Origin: Aliidiomarina indica
GTDB lineage: Bacteria; Pseudomonadota; Gammaproteobacteria; Enterobacterales; Alteromonadaceae
Length of the DNA stretch: 64,000 nucleotides
Assembly: GCF_015354615.1 (NCBI RefSeq)
Contig: NZ_JACAVQ010000001.1
Coordinates: 682,001-746,000, forward strand
Reading direction: 5' to 3'
Of the stretch, positions 23,280 to 32,131 are shown piece by piece. The notes under the pieces were generated by a model that was not told where the DNA came from, did not search any database, and saw only the letters and a program-made list of their open reading frames with translations. How positions within the stretch are numbered: position 1 is the stretch's first letter; each line of letters begins with the position of its first letter. A program made the translations under genes and the position numbers.

Positions 23280-24236
23280 GTGGATCCGAATGACACCCAT
23301 GGCAACTTAAACGCCCGGCTGCAGTTTGCGCAAGAAGGCGTTATTGAGCATCAAAATCTCGGTGTTATCAGCGCATCCGGTGCTGATGCAGAGCAATTTC
23401 TGCAAGCGCAACTGACGTGCGATTTGCGTACACTGGACGAACACCATTGGCTTCCAGGCGGCCATTGCGATGCCAAAGGAAAGTTATGGAGCGTATTTCG
23501 AATTTTTCGCCACGATCAGGGCTTTATGCTACTGATGAACAGCGAGCTCTTGCCTAAATCCCTCGCCGAACTTAAGAAATTTAGCGTCTTCAATAAAGTT
23601 GAATTTACCGACGAAAGTGAACAATGGCGGAGTTATCTGTTTCTCGGTGACAAAGCTGCTCGGGATCATGGTTTCTCCGCTATTCCGCAAGATGCCCGAG
23701 CAATGCATTCTGACTCTAGCGGCTGCCTGTTGCATCTAGACAAGGGCATCGTACTGGCATTGCTGCCCGCCAATGGAACGCCCATTAACACAACGTTGCC
23801 GTCTGAGCAGGCGGCCATCATTGACATGCAATTGGGCTGGCCACTGGTAGCCAGCAGTCAACAACAAGAACATATACCACAAACACTTAATCTCGATCAG
23901 CTAGGTGCAGTGAGCTTTAAAAAAGGCTGTTATATTGGTCAGGAAACTATCGCCCGCATGCATTACAAGGGCCAAACCAAGCGGCGAATGCAGCTTCTCG
24001 TGGGCAAATGTACAGAAATCCCCACGGAAAACGATGTTGTTGAGCGACAGGTTGGCGACAACTGGCGCCGAGCAGGTGCAGTTCTTAGCTCAGTGCGTTA
24101 TGATAGTGAAGTCGTTGCAGTTCAGGCAATTCTTCCAGTTGATTTGGATGAGTCAAGCCCACTGCGCATTAAAGGACAGGACGACAGTCAATTCACCCCC
24201 CTGTCCGCAATTAGAGACAACGGAATCAAAGAATGA
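23280..24236 (+). CDS. ygfZ: Folate-binding Fe-S cluster repair protein YgfZ
   Basis: YgfZ is a GcvT-like tetrahydrofolate-binding protein needed for assembly or repair of certain iron-sulfur enzymes such as MiaB. The signature KKGCYIGQETIARMHYKG near residue 220 carries the essential cysteine. I choose the GTG at 23280, which has an AGGAAGG ribosome-binding site 4 bases upstream; an in-frame upstream start at 23208 would add 24 residues unlike the family. That gives 318 residues, close to E. coli YgfZ (326). It diverges from sdhE-ygfX, as in E. coli. Confidence 0.93.
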   Translation: MDPNDTHGNLNARLQFAQEGVIEHQNLGVISASGADAEQFLQAQLTCDLRTLDEHHWLPGGHCDAKGKLWSVFRIFRHDQGFMLLMNSELLPKSLAELKKFSVFNKVEFTDESEQWRSYLFLGDKAARDHGFSAIPQDARAMHSDSSGCLLHLDKGIVLALLPANGTPINTTLPSEQAAIIDMQLGWPLVASSQQQEHIPQTLNLDQLGAVSFKKGCYIGQETIARMHYKGQTKRRMQLLVGKCTEIPTENDVVERQVGDNWRRAGAVLSSVRYDSEVVAVQAILPVDLDESSPLRIKGQDDSQFTPLSAIRDNGIKE

Positions 24237-24718
24237 GTCAAACCATTAGTCAAGATAAAGCAGTCACCATCCATTATGTGGTTAAAAACAGTGATGGCGT
24301 CACCTTAGATCAATCTTCGGAAGAGCGTCCGCTGGCCTTTATTTTTGGTCGTGGCATGCTGATCCCGGGATTAGAAAATGTACTGACAGGGAAAGCCGCT
24401 GGCGATGAGCTGAGCGCTGAAATCCCCGCTGCAGATGCATACGGTGAGCGTCATGACGGATTGATCCAAACCGTTCCTCGTAATCTGTTTGGTGAGCAAG
24501 AAGTTAATCCAGGCATGCAGTTCCGTGCAACCACTGACAATGGTGAACAGTCTGTGATGGTTATCGAAGTAACCGATGAAACGGTCACCGTCGATGGCAA
24601 CCATCCACTGGCCGGCGTAGATTTAAGTTTTGACGTCACCGTTGTAGATGTTCGCGACGCGACGGAAGAAGAACTTGCGCATGGTCACGTTCATGGTCCA
24701 GGCGGCGTTGACCACTAA
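24233..24718 (+). CDS. SlyD-type FKBP peptidyl-prolyl isomerase
   Basis: The 161-residue product belongs to the SlyD/FkpB branch of FK506-binding proteins: VTIHYVVKNSDGVTLDQS at residues 11-28, the FIFGRGMLIPGLENVLTGK core (37-55) and an inserted IF chaperone domain (about 70-120) with AYGERHDGLIQTVPR, then LAGVDLSFDVTVVDV. The C terminus is short and contains a few histidines (AHGHVHGPGGVDH) instead of the long His/Cys metal-binding tail of E. coli SlyD. It is thus a cytoplasmic proline isomerase/chaperone. Its start overlaps the ygfZ stop by 4 bp. Confidence 0.92.
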   Translation: MSQTISQDKAVTIHYVVKNSDGVTLDQSSEERPLAFIFGRGMLIPGLENVLTGKAAGDELSAEIPAADAYGERHDGLIQTVPRNLFGEQEVNPGMQFRATTDNGEQSVMVIEVTDETVTVDGNHPLAGVDLSFDVTVVDVRDATEEELAHGHVHGPGGVDH

Positions 24719-24743
24719 AGCCAAAGGTTTTATACATCAAGTA

Positions 24744-24770
24744 AGGAGCGCTTTATGCGCTCTTTTTTTT
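24744..24770 (+). terminator. Intrinsic terminator after the SlyD-type gene
   Basis: A GAGCGC/GCGCTC stem with a 5-base loop is followed by eight T residues on the plus strand, 26 bp after the stop codon. It should end the ygfZ-slyD transcript. The rest of the gap to 24958 holds no other gene that I can see. Confidence 0.9.
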
Positions 24771-24958
24771 GCCTACACGACGAATTCGCCTTGAAAACCC
24801 CAAAAAAATCGAATTAAGGACACTTAGCACGCTTATTCGAGCCTTTGCGATATTGCGTAAATATCATTGATCGACCAAAATATCATCAACGAATACATTT
24901 ATACCCCTTAAGGCGCTCACGGACTAGCCCGCAGGATCTCACAAGGACAACCCGGTAT

Positions 24959-25795
24959 ATGGCAAAAGCGATGGCGGCAAGCGCTAAAGGCATTTTTAAT
25001 ATGCCCTTAAATGCAGAGCACTTACGCAAAGTGCTAGATGAGCATGGCTTCGAGGTCGCGTTTCAACCTCGAGTTATTGTCACGACTGGAAGACTCACTG
25101 GCTTTGAAATCTATGCCCGCTGGAATCATGAAGAACTCGGTTATATTTCACCGATAGAGTTTATTCAGCTCGCAAAAAAGCGTGAACTCATTGATACCTT
25201 AACGCAAGAAGTGCTTAACGCGGGCTTACCGGTGTTTGCAGAGATAGCCAAACGCATCCCAAACCTATCTTTATCGGTAAATATTAGTCCCGTCTCTTTT
25301 ACCCATAGCGATTTCCTGCAACGCTTGCTGGAAAGTTGCGTTGCCTTCGACTTAGCACCGTCACAAATTATTCTCGAGTTCCCTGAACTTGAGATTTACC
25401 AAAACATGGAAGTATTTGCAGAAAGCTTAATGCGTTATCAACGCGCGGGCTTTCGAATTGCGCTCGATGATTTTGGCACCGGTGAATCCAATGCATTAAT
25501 GATCGAAAAATTAAAGCTCAGCGAAATCAAAATTGACGTCGCTGTCATTAAGGCCATCAAAACATCGAAAGAGGCTGAGTTTCTCGCCAAGGCAGCACTA
25601 AAACTCGCCAACCAAAGTGGCATTTTGGCCACCGCCGAAGGGGTCGAAACGGAAGAGACCATGGAGCATATTAAGTTATTAGGCTTTGATATGGCACAAG
25701 GCTATTATATTGCCCACCCTATGTCGGCTTCTGCACTTGAAGCTTGGCTGAGACAGCATTCACATACCTCAGCGCAAGCACAAGAAAAGTTCTAG
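24959..25795 (+). CDS. Stand-alone EAL-domain protein (probable c-di-GMP phosphodiesterase)
   Basis: The 278-residue product is almost entirely an EAL domain with no GGDEF, sensory or membrane domain. The signature EAL is altered to EIY (Glu50 in GFEIYARW), but residues expected to bind metal and catalyse c-di-GMP hydrolysis are present: Glu50, Asn108, Glu140, Asp170-Asp171 (ALDDFGTGES), Lys191, Glu227 and Glu230 (AEGVE) and Gln247 (QGYYIAHP). It is therefore probably active. The ATG at 24959 has AAGGA about 10 bases upstream; an in-frame start at 24845 lies in sequence unlike a protein domain. The gene faces lysS with only 3 bp between the stop codons. Confidence 0.9.
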   Translation: MAKAMAASAKGIFNMPLNAEHLRKVLDEHGFEVAFQPRVIVTTGRLTGFEIYARWNHEELGYISPIEFIQLAKKRELIDTLTQEVLNAGLPVFAEIAKRIPNLSLSVNISPVSFTHSDFLQRLLESCVAFDLAPSQIILEFPELEIYQNMEVFAESLMRYQRAGFRIALDDFGTGESNALMIEKLKLSEIKIDVAVIKAIKTSKEAEFLAKAALKLANQSGILATAEGVETEETMEHIKLLGFDMAQGYYIAHPMSASALEAWLRQHSHTSAQAQEKF

Positions 25796-25798
25796 GGT

Positions 25799-27316
25799 TT
25801 AGTCCTGCTTTTGCTGGGGGCGCATGTGCGGGAATAACAGCACATCGCGAATAGAGGCAGAATCGGTAAGCAACATCACCAAACGGTCGATGCCGATCCC
25901 CTCACCTGCCGTCGGTGGCATACCATACTCCAATGCAGTCACGTAGTCCGCATCATAAAACATAGCTTCTGCATCACCCGCTTCTTTTTGTTCCACTTGC
26001 TGACGGAACCGCTCAGCTTGATCTTCCGCGTCATTTAACTCCGAGAAGCCATTGGCTATTTCACGGCCGCCGACGAAGAACTCAAAGCGGTCAGTCACAA
26101 ATGGGTCGTTGTCATTGCGACGGGCCAACGGCGATACTTCTGCAGGATAAGCGGTGATAAAGGTCGGTTGCATTAATTTATGCTCAGCCGTGGCTTCAAA
26201 AATTTCGATTTGAATTTTGCCAAGTCCCCAACTTTTGTGAACCTGCAAACCCAAGGAAAGAGCCAATGCTTCCGCTGCCGCGCGATCCTGTAGCTGTTCT
26301 GCTTTCACTTCCGGATTGTAATGCAAAATAGCTTCAACCACCGTCATACGCGTGAACGGCTGACCAAAATCAAAGGTTGCACCTTGGTAATTCACCGTGG
26401 TGCTTCCGAGCAGCTCAGTACATAAGCCCCGCACCATAGTTTCGGTCAGATCCATTAAGTCTTTATAGTCGGCATAACCCCAGTAGAACTCAAGCATGGT
26501 AAATTCAGGGTTATGGCGCGTTGATAAGCCTTCGTTACGGAAGTTACGATTGATTTCGAATACTTTTTCAAAGCCACCAACCACAAGGCGCTTCAAGTAA
26601 AGTTCCGGCGCGATCCGCAGATACAGATCCATATCTAGGGCATTGTGATGAGTAACAAAGGGACGCGCTGATGCACCACCTGGAATGGTTTGCATCATCG
26701 GCGTTTCAACTTCCAAAAACGCGCGCTCTGTTAAGAAGCGGCGAATGTAATCAACAGCGCGTGAACGCATCACAAATGTATTGCGACTCTGTTCATTCAC
26801 GATGAGATCAAGATAGCGTTGGCGGTAACGGGTTTCTTGATCGGAAAGACCATGAAACTTATCTGGCAAGGGCCGCAGCGCCTTGGTGAGCAGACGAATC
26901 TCGTCAACCTGAACCGTTAATTCACCGGTGCGCGTCACAAATAAAGTGCCTGATGCACCAATAATGTCACCCAGATCCCATTTCTTAAAGCCGTCGTTAT
27001 ACACGCCTTCTGGCAAATTATCGCGCGCGACATACACCTGAATCTGACCACTCATATCTTGCAAGGTCGCAAAACTCGCTTTGCCCATAATGCGGCGTAA
27101 CATCATACGTCCCGCAATGCTTACGCGAATGCCTTGTGCCTGCAGCGCTTCACCGTCGACATCATCAAACTCAGCATGCAACTCTGCAGCGAGATGCTCG
27201 CGACGAAAATCATTAGGAAACGCGATACCGTGCTCGCGCAATGCCGCTAATTTCTGCTTACGCTCGCGAATCTGTTGATTCAGGTCTTGAGTTTCGGGTT
27301 GCTGCTTGTCGGTCAT
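25799..27316 (-). CDS. lysS: Lysine--tRNA ligase (class II)
   Basis: LysS charges tRNA-Lys. The 505-residue enzyme has the N-terminal OB-fold anticodon domain ([23 protein letters not shown]) and the class II catalytic core: motif 1 with FLEVETPMM, motif 2 with [20 protein letters not shown], and motif 3 with [12 protein letters not shown] at the end. Downstream of prfB, as in the conserved recJ-prfB-lysS order. Confidence 0.98.
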   Translation of the reverse strand: MTDKQQPETQDLNQQIRERKQKLAALREHGIAFPNDFRREHLAAELHAEFDDVDGEALQAQGIRVSIAGRMMLRRIMGKASFATLQDMSGQIQVYVARDNLPEGVYNDGFKKWDLGDIIGASGTLFVTRTGELTVQVDEIRLLTKALRPLPDKFHGLSDQETRYRQRYLDLIVNEQSRNTFVMRSRAVDYIRRFLTERAFLEVETPMMQTIPGGASARPFVTHHNALDMDLYLRIAPELYLKRLVVGGFEKVFEINRNFRNEGLSTRHNPEFTMLEFYWGYADYKDLMDLTETMVRGLCTELLGSTTVNYQGATFDFGQPFTRMTVVEAILHYNPEVKAEQLQDRAAAEALALSLGLQVHKSWGLGKIQIEIFEATAEHKLMQPTFITAYPAEVSPLARRNDNDPFVTDRFEFFVGGREIANGFSELNDAEDQAERFRQQVEQKEAGDAEAMFYDADYVTALEYGMPPTAGEGIGIDRLVMLLTDSASIRDVLLFPHMRPQQKQD

Positions 27317-27347
27317 TTTAAATCCTCTTTTCCCGTCGGGCTGTCAA

Positions 27348-28446
27348 TTAAAGCCCAGACTTCAGGCTAGCTTCAATAAAGCGATCAAGGTCGCCATCTA
27401 GCACTGCTTGCGTATTGCGTGTTTCAACACCAGTGCGCAAATCTTTAATGCGTGAATCGTCGAGTACATAAGAACGAATTTGACTTCCCCAGCCGATATC
27501 CGATTTATTATCTTCCATCACCTGTTTCGCTTCGTTCTGTTTTTGAATTTCCATCTCGTATAACTTCGCGCGTAATTGCTTCATGGCGAAATCTTTGTTC
27601 TTGTGCTGAGAACGATCACTTTGACACTGCACTACAATTCCTGAAGGTTCGTGAGTGATACGCACAGCAGAGTCGGTTCGGTTGACGTGCTGACCACCGG
27701 CCCCAGACGCACGATAGGTATCGATACGAAGATCCGAAGGGTTGATCTCAATTTCAATATCATCATCAATTTCAGGGTATGCAAACGCCGACGCAAACGA
27801 TGTATGGCGTCGATTACCCGAATCGAATGGCGATTTGCGAACGAGCCGATGTACACCAGTTTCGGTACGTAACCAGCCAAACGCATAGTCCCCTTGAAAG
27901 CGAATGGTCGCCGATTTGATACCCGCGACTTCACCTTCTGAAAGTTCCGTAATTTCAGTTTTCATACCATGGGCTTCACCCCACCGCAGGTACATACGCA
28001 GCAGCATAGAGCACCAATCTTGTGCTTCAGTTCCGCCCGAACCTGATTGCAAATCCAAATAGCAGTCGTTGGCATCATTCGGACCCGAGAACATACGACG
28101 GAACTCGAGCTTTTCCAGCGCAGTTTGCCACTGCACAAGTTCTTTCTCTGCTTCGGCAAGAATATCTTCGTCTTGCTCTTCGATAGCCATATCCAGAAAA
28201 CCAGCGGCATCGTCTAACCCTCGCGCGAGATCACGAAAGGTATGCACCACTTCTTCTAACGATGCCCGTTCTTTGCCAAGCGCTTGGGCTTTCTCTGGAT
28301 CATTCCATACCGCGGGGTTTTCGAGCTCACGCTCAACTTCTTCGAGACGTTCCGTTTTCGTCTCTAAGTCAAAGATACCCCCTAAGCTGCGCCATGCGCT
28401 GCTTTAGGTCATCGATTTGATAGGCAACTGCGTTGCTTTCCAGCAT
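27348..28446 (-). CDS. prfB: Peptide chain release factor 2, with programmed +1 frameshift
   Basis: RF2 releases peptides at UGA and UAA. Translation starts at the ATG at 28446 ([10 protein letters not shown]), runs 25 codons and meets an in-frame TGA at 28371-28369. The site reads AGG GGG TAT CTT TGA C, including the internal Shine-Dalgarno-like AGGGGG and the slippery CTT, so ribosomes shift +1 and continue with GAC into the main frame. The full product is 365 residues. The anticodon-like SPF tripeptide ([10 protein letters not shown]) and the catalytic GGQ ([13 protein letters not shown]) are present. The frameshift is autoregulatory: scarce RF2 favours shifting. It lies between recJ and lysS. 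Confidence 0.97.
28354..28384 (-). promoter_or_regulatory. RF2 programmed +1 frameshift site
   Basis: On the minus strand, AGGGGG is followed by TAT, CTT, the stop TGA and then C. This reproduces the E. coli prfB recoding element: a Shine-Dalgarno-like hexamer, a slippery CTT codon and a poorly terminating TGAC context. The TGA is codon 26, as in E. coli. Confidence 0.96.
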
Positions 28447-28579
28447 GCTATGATTCCTAGATCGTATCCTTCTGCGCAACCTACCGAAAACATTCCGATT
28501 GCACCAGAATAAATGTATTCAAAATGGGCGCGTATTTTAGCGGAAATTCACCTTAAACAACAGACCACTGTTCGCAATT

Positions 28580-30298
28580 TCAAAGCACAGATTGAATCAT
28601 GAGCTGTACTGTGCGCTGACCACGAAATTCATTGATGTCAAGTTGGTAGGTGAGATGCACCTGTTCCTGCCCCTGCCACTGCCAAGGGGCTCGCTTCGCG
28701 TTAAAGGCGATGGCGTCGAAGACGTCATTCGAGCCTTGGGGTTGCACCACGAGTTTAAGATGTGCATCTTTCAACCAGCGGGCCTGCACCACTCTAAAGT
28801 CGCCATCAAACAGCGGTGCGGGAAAACCCTGTCCAAAAGGACCGGCTTGTTGCAAGCTTTCTGCCGTTTCCACATTGAGATCAGACGCAGTAAGTTCACC
28901 GTCACTCCAAATAATTTGTTCTAAGGCGTCCTTGTCGATCCAACGGGAAGCGACCACCTGAACCGCGTCATAAAAGTCGTCCCATGCGGCGGCCGGCACT
29001 GTGAGGCCAGCAGCCATCGCATGACCGCCAAAACGGCGAATGCAACCCGGCGTATGGGCCGATACTTGCTCTAAAAAGTCACGAATGTGAATTCCCGGCA
29101 CAGAGCGGCACGATCCTTTTAAAAAACCTTCGTCATCGGGGGCGAAAGTCATCACAGGTCGATGTAATCGTTCCTTCAACCGGCCAGCTAAAATACCAAT
29201 GACTCCCTGATGCCAATCCTGATTGCGCATAGCCACGACCGCCGGCAAGCTTTGCTCAGTCCATTGCACTTGCGCCAGTAAACGCTCCGCATCGCGCTGC
29301 ATATCCTGTTCAATGGTTCGCCGTTGTCGATTTAATTCATCTAAGCGTAATGCCAACATTTGGGCCTGCTGCGGGTCTTGGCTCAATAAGCACTCAATCC
29401 CCATTTGGATATCTTCAAGACGTCCGGCCGCATTAATCCGAGGTCCTACGGTGAATCCAAGATCGCGGGCTTGCAATGACCCAGGCGCTCGCCCGGCGAC
29501 ATCAAGCAAGGCACGAATACCAGGAGCACATAACCCTTGGCGAATACGAGCTAATCCCTGCTGCACCAAGATTCGGTTGTTATAATCGAGAGATACCACA
29601 TCAGCAACAGTGCCAACCGCTACATAATCCAAAAACTGAGCCACTTTCACCTGCGCCGCCGAGCTTTGTGGATCATGTTTACGGTAGTAAGCTCGAAGCG
29701 CAAGAAGTAAATAGAAAGCCACCCCTACGCCGGCTAGATGCTTACTTGCAAACGCGCAGTCGCGACGATTGGGATTAACCACCGCATAGGCATTTGGCAA
29801 GCTATCACTGGGTAAATGATGGTCGGTAATAATGACATCCATGCCTAAGCTGTTCGCACGCTCGACACCTTCATGACTACTCACACCGTTATCTACAGTG
29901 ATGATCAGTTGCGCACCTTCACGCCGAGCCGCTTCCACTAAACTTGCAGAAAGTCCGTAACCATCGGTAAACCGATTGGGAACTAAATAAAATAGCTTAG
30001 CCGCCCCAAACGCACTGAGTCCCTGCATCAACAATGCCACACTAGTGGCGCCATCAGCATCAAAATCACCACAAATACAAATGGATTCTTGCTGCGCAAT
30101 TGCCTTTGCGACGCGCTCAGCGGCGTACTCACAGTCGGTTAATTGATTAAAATGCAGCAGTCCTGTAGCGCTGAGAGATAGCTCATCCACCGAGTTCACT
30201 CCGCGACAAGCATAGATATGCCGAAGTAGTGGCGGTAAATCGGTATTTGAACGGATAGCACCCGATGGTGTGCGACGACGGACTTCAATTTTCGTCAT
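28580..30298 (-). CDS. recJ: Single-stranded-DNA-specific exonuclease RecJ
   Basis: RecJ is the 5'-3' single-strand exonuclease of recombination and mismatch repair. The 572-residue protein shows DHH-family motifs: CICGDFDADGATSVALL near residue 75, ITVDNGVSSHEG, the DHH motif in VIITDHHLP, GVGVAFYLLLAL, and the DHHA1 GGHAMAAGLTV near residue 425. Length matches E. coli RecJ (577). It follows xerD by 29 bp; dsbC, which lies between xerD and recJ in E. coli, is missing. Confidence 0.97.
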   Translation of the reverse strand: MTKIEVRRRTPSGAIRSNTDLPPLLRHIYACRGVNSVDELSLSATGLLHFNQLTDCEYAAERVAKAIAQQESICICGDFDADGATSVALLMQGLSAFGAAKLFYLVPNRFTDGYGLSASLVEAARREGAQLIITVDNGVSSHEGVERANSLGMDVIITDHHLPSDSLPNAYAVVNPNRRDCAFASKHLAGVGVAFYLLLALRAYYRKHDPQSSAAQVKVAQFLDYVAVGTVADVVSLDYNNRILVQQGLARIRQGLCAPGIRALLDVAGRAPGSLQARDLGFTVGPRINAAGRLEDIQMGIECLLSQDPQQAQMLALRLDELNRQRRTIEQDMQRDAERLLAQVQWTEQSLPAVVAMRNQDWHQGVIGILAGRLKERLHRPVMTFAPDDEGFLKGSCRSVPGIHIRDFLEQVSAHTPGCIRRFGGHAMAAGLTVPAAAWDDFYDAVQVVASRWIDKDALEQIIWSDGELTASDLNVETAESLQQAGPFGQGFPAPLFDGDFRVVQARWLKDAHLKLVVQPQGSNDVFDAIAFNAKRAPWQWQGQEQVHLTYQLDINEFRGQRTVQLMIQSVL

Positions 30299-30327
30299 AG
30301 TAGAACTTCAATTTCCTGTCATTGGTT

Positions 30328-31215
30328 CTAGCCCCGAGGGTGATGGGCTGCGTGTAATTGTTTTAAGCGTGCTTTTGCCACTTGCGTATAAATTTGTGTT
30401 GTTGAAATATCTGCATGACCAAGCAGCATTTGTAGCGCGCGTAAATCGGCCCCGTGGTTCAATAAATGCGTTGCGAACGCGTGTCTTAGTCGATGCGGCG
30501 ATACATCATCCGGCAGCCCCGCTGTTCGGCTATGCTGGCGAATTCGATGCCAGAACGTTTGCCGCGTCATTTGCGTTCCGCGCGTGGATAAAAACACAAC
30601 ATCTACCGGTTTGACAAGTAACTCAGGGCGCCCATACCGTAAATAGCGCTCAAGTGCGTGTAAGGCTTCCTCGCCGAGAGGAACTAAACGCTCTTTATCG
30701 CCCTTCCCGATCACTCTTACTAAACCCTGTCGAACACTCAATTGATTCATTTGCAATTGCACTAACTCACTAATTCGCAGGCCCGACGCATAGAGAACTT
30801 CTAACATGGCCTTGTCGCGCAAACCTAATGCGGATTCTGAATCTGGTGCCGCGAGAAGCGCACTTACCGCTTCCTCACTTAATGATTTCGGTAAAGAGCG
30901 CGGTTGTTTCGGTGTCCGTACATGGTTGGTCGGGTCATCACTGCGAATCTGCTCATGCAACAACCAGCCGTAAAACTTACGGGCTGCGCTGAGAAAACGC
31001 GCAAGCGTTCGTGGATTGCGTCCCTGGTCATGAAGATGGCTTAAATAGCTTTCGATGTGTGACACTGCCGCCTGCTCTAAAGGAATGGCGCTTTGCTGCA
31101 ACCAACGTGCAAAGTGGGTGAGATCGCTGCGATAGGCGCTTAGGGTGTGTTGACTCACACCTTGCTGCAACCATAAACGGTCTAAAAAGCGATCTAGGTG
31201 TTGCAAGGTATCCAT
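30328..31215 (-). CDS. xerD: Tyrosine recombinase XerD
   Basis: XerD with XerC resolves chromosome dimers at dif. The N-terminal SAM-like DNA-binding domain (LSAYRSDLTHFARWL) precedes the catalytic domain with the R-K-H-R-H-Y set: Arg in ASGLRISELV, Lys in GKGDKERLVPL, His and Arg in HRLRHAFATHLL, His in LGHADISTTQIY and the nucleophile Tyr. The ATG at 31215 gives 295 residues, close to E. coli XerD (298), so the in-frame upstream extension to 31272 is omitted. The adjacency with recJ supports XerD rather than XerC. Confidence 0.95.
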   Translation of the reverse strand: MDTLQHLDRFLDRLWLQQGVSQHTLSAYRSDLTHFARWLQQSAIPLEQAAVSHIESYLSHLHDQGRNPRTLARFLSAARKFYGWLLHEQIRSDDPTNHVRTPKQPRSLPKSLSEEAVSALLAAPDSESALGLRDKAMLEVLYASGLRISELVQLQMNQLSVRQGLVRVIGKGDKERLVPLGEEALHALERYLRYGRPELLVKPVDVVFLSTRGTQMTRQTFWHRIRQHSRTAGLPDDVSPHRLRHAFATHLLNHGADLRALQMLLGHADISTTQIYTQVAKARLKQLHAAHHPRG

Positions 31216-31284
31216 AAAGCTCTCATTCAAAGGCACATATAAAAACGCCGCATCATGGTGCGGCGTTAGCAAACTTGGCAGAGT

Positions 31285-32112
31285 TTATTGCGTTAAGGTG
31301 CCATTTTGATAGTCCGTAAACGCTTGCCGCAGCTCCGCTTCATTGTTCATCACAAATGGACCGTACTGGGCAATGGGCTCTCCGATTGGTTTGGCTGCCA
31401 TTAACAAAAAGTGCCCTTCCCGTTCTATGGAAAGCGGTACTTTCGCGTCAGCATCAAGTTCCATCAGTTCGCCTGCCTCGGCAGTGATACCATCAATAGT
31501 AATCGCCCCTTGGTATACATACAACAACCGCGTTTCTTGACCTTGATGGGGAAGCTCAAAAGTTGCAGATTGCGGCATGCGGAAATCCAGATACAAAAAC
31601 TCCCGCCCCGGCGCTTTAACCGGTCCCGTTTGACCCGCAAACTCACCCGAAAGCACCCGTACCTTGCCACCTTCATAGGCTACTTCAGGCACGTCACCAC
31701 CGGGGATATCTGCGTATTCCGGATCATCCATCTTCTCGGCTGCCGGAAGATTTAGCCACAGCTGAAAACCCCACATCATACCGTCTTTTTGCTTCGGCAT
31801 TTCTGAGTGGATAATGCCTCGGGCAGCTTTCATCCATTGCAAACCGCCCGTACTAATTTCACCCTCATTGCCCGTTGAATCTTTGTGCGCCATATTGCCC
31901 GCAAGCATATATGTCAGCGTACAAAAGCCACGGTGCGGATGCGGTGGAAAGCCGGCGATATAATCGTTCGGATCATCCGATTTGAACTCATCTAACATTA
32001 ATATCGGATCTTTGTGGCGAAACGCCGGTTGATTGATCACGCGACTCAGACGAACGCCAGCACCATCTTGTGCGGGCATACCGCGAACCCGATGTTTTAC
32101 AATTGCACTCAT
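31285..32112 (-). CDS. Pirin family protein
   Basis: This 275-residue bicupin matches bacterial pirins such as YhhW, some of which act as quercetin dioxygenases. The metal-binding histidines are visible in PHPHRGFCTLTYML (near residues 56-69) and GIIHSEMPK (near 99-107). The C-terminal cupin ends with an Ile/Gly-rich segment (GPFVMNN). The substrate is unknown. It is encoded 19 bp after a glutathionyl-hydroquinone reductase, so the two may share a transcript and act on redox-active aromatic compounds; this is inference from context. Confidence 0.93.
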   Translation of the reverse strand: MSAIVKHRVRGMPAQDGAGVRLSRVINQPAFRHKDPILMLDEFKSDDPNDYIAGFPPHPHRGFCTLTYMLAGNMAHKDSTGNEGEISTGGLQWMKAARGIIHSEMPKQKDGMMWGFQLWLNLPAAEKMDDPEYADIPGGDVPEVAYEGGKVRVLSGEFAGQTGPVKAPGREFLYLDFRMPQSATFELPHQGQETRLLYVYQGAITIDGITAEAGELMELDADAKVPLSIEREGHFLLMAAKPIGEPIAQYGPFVMNNEAELRQAFTDYQNGTLTQ

Positions 32113-32131
32113 GTTTTACCTCTCTCAACAC

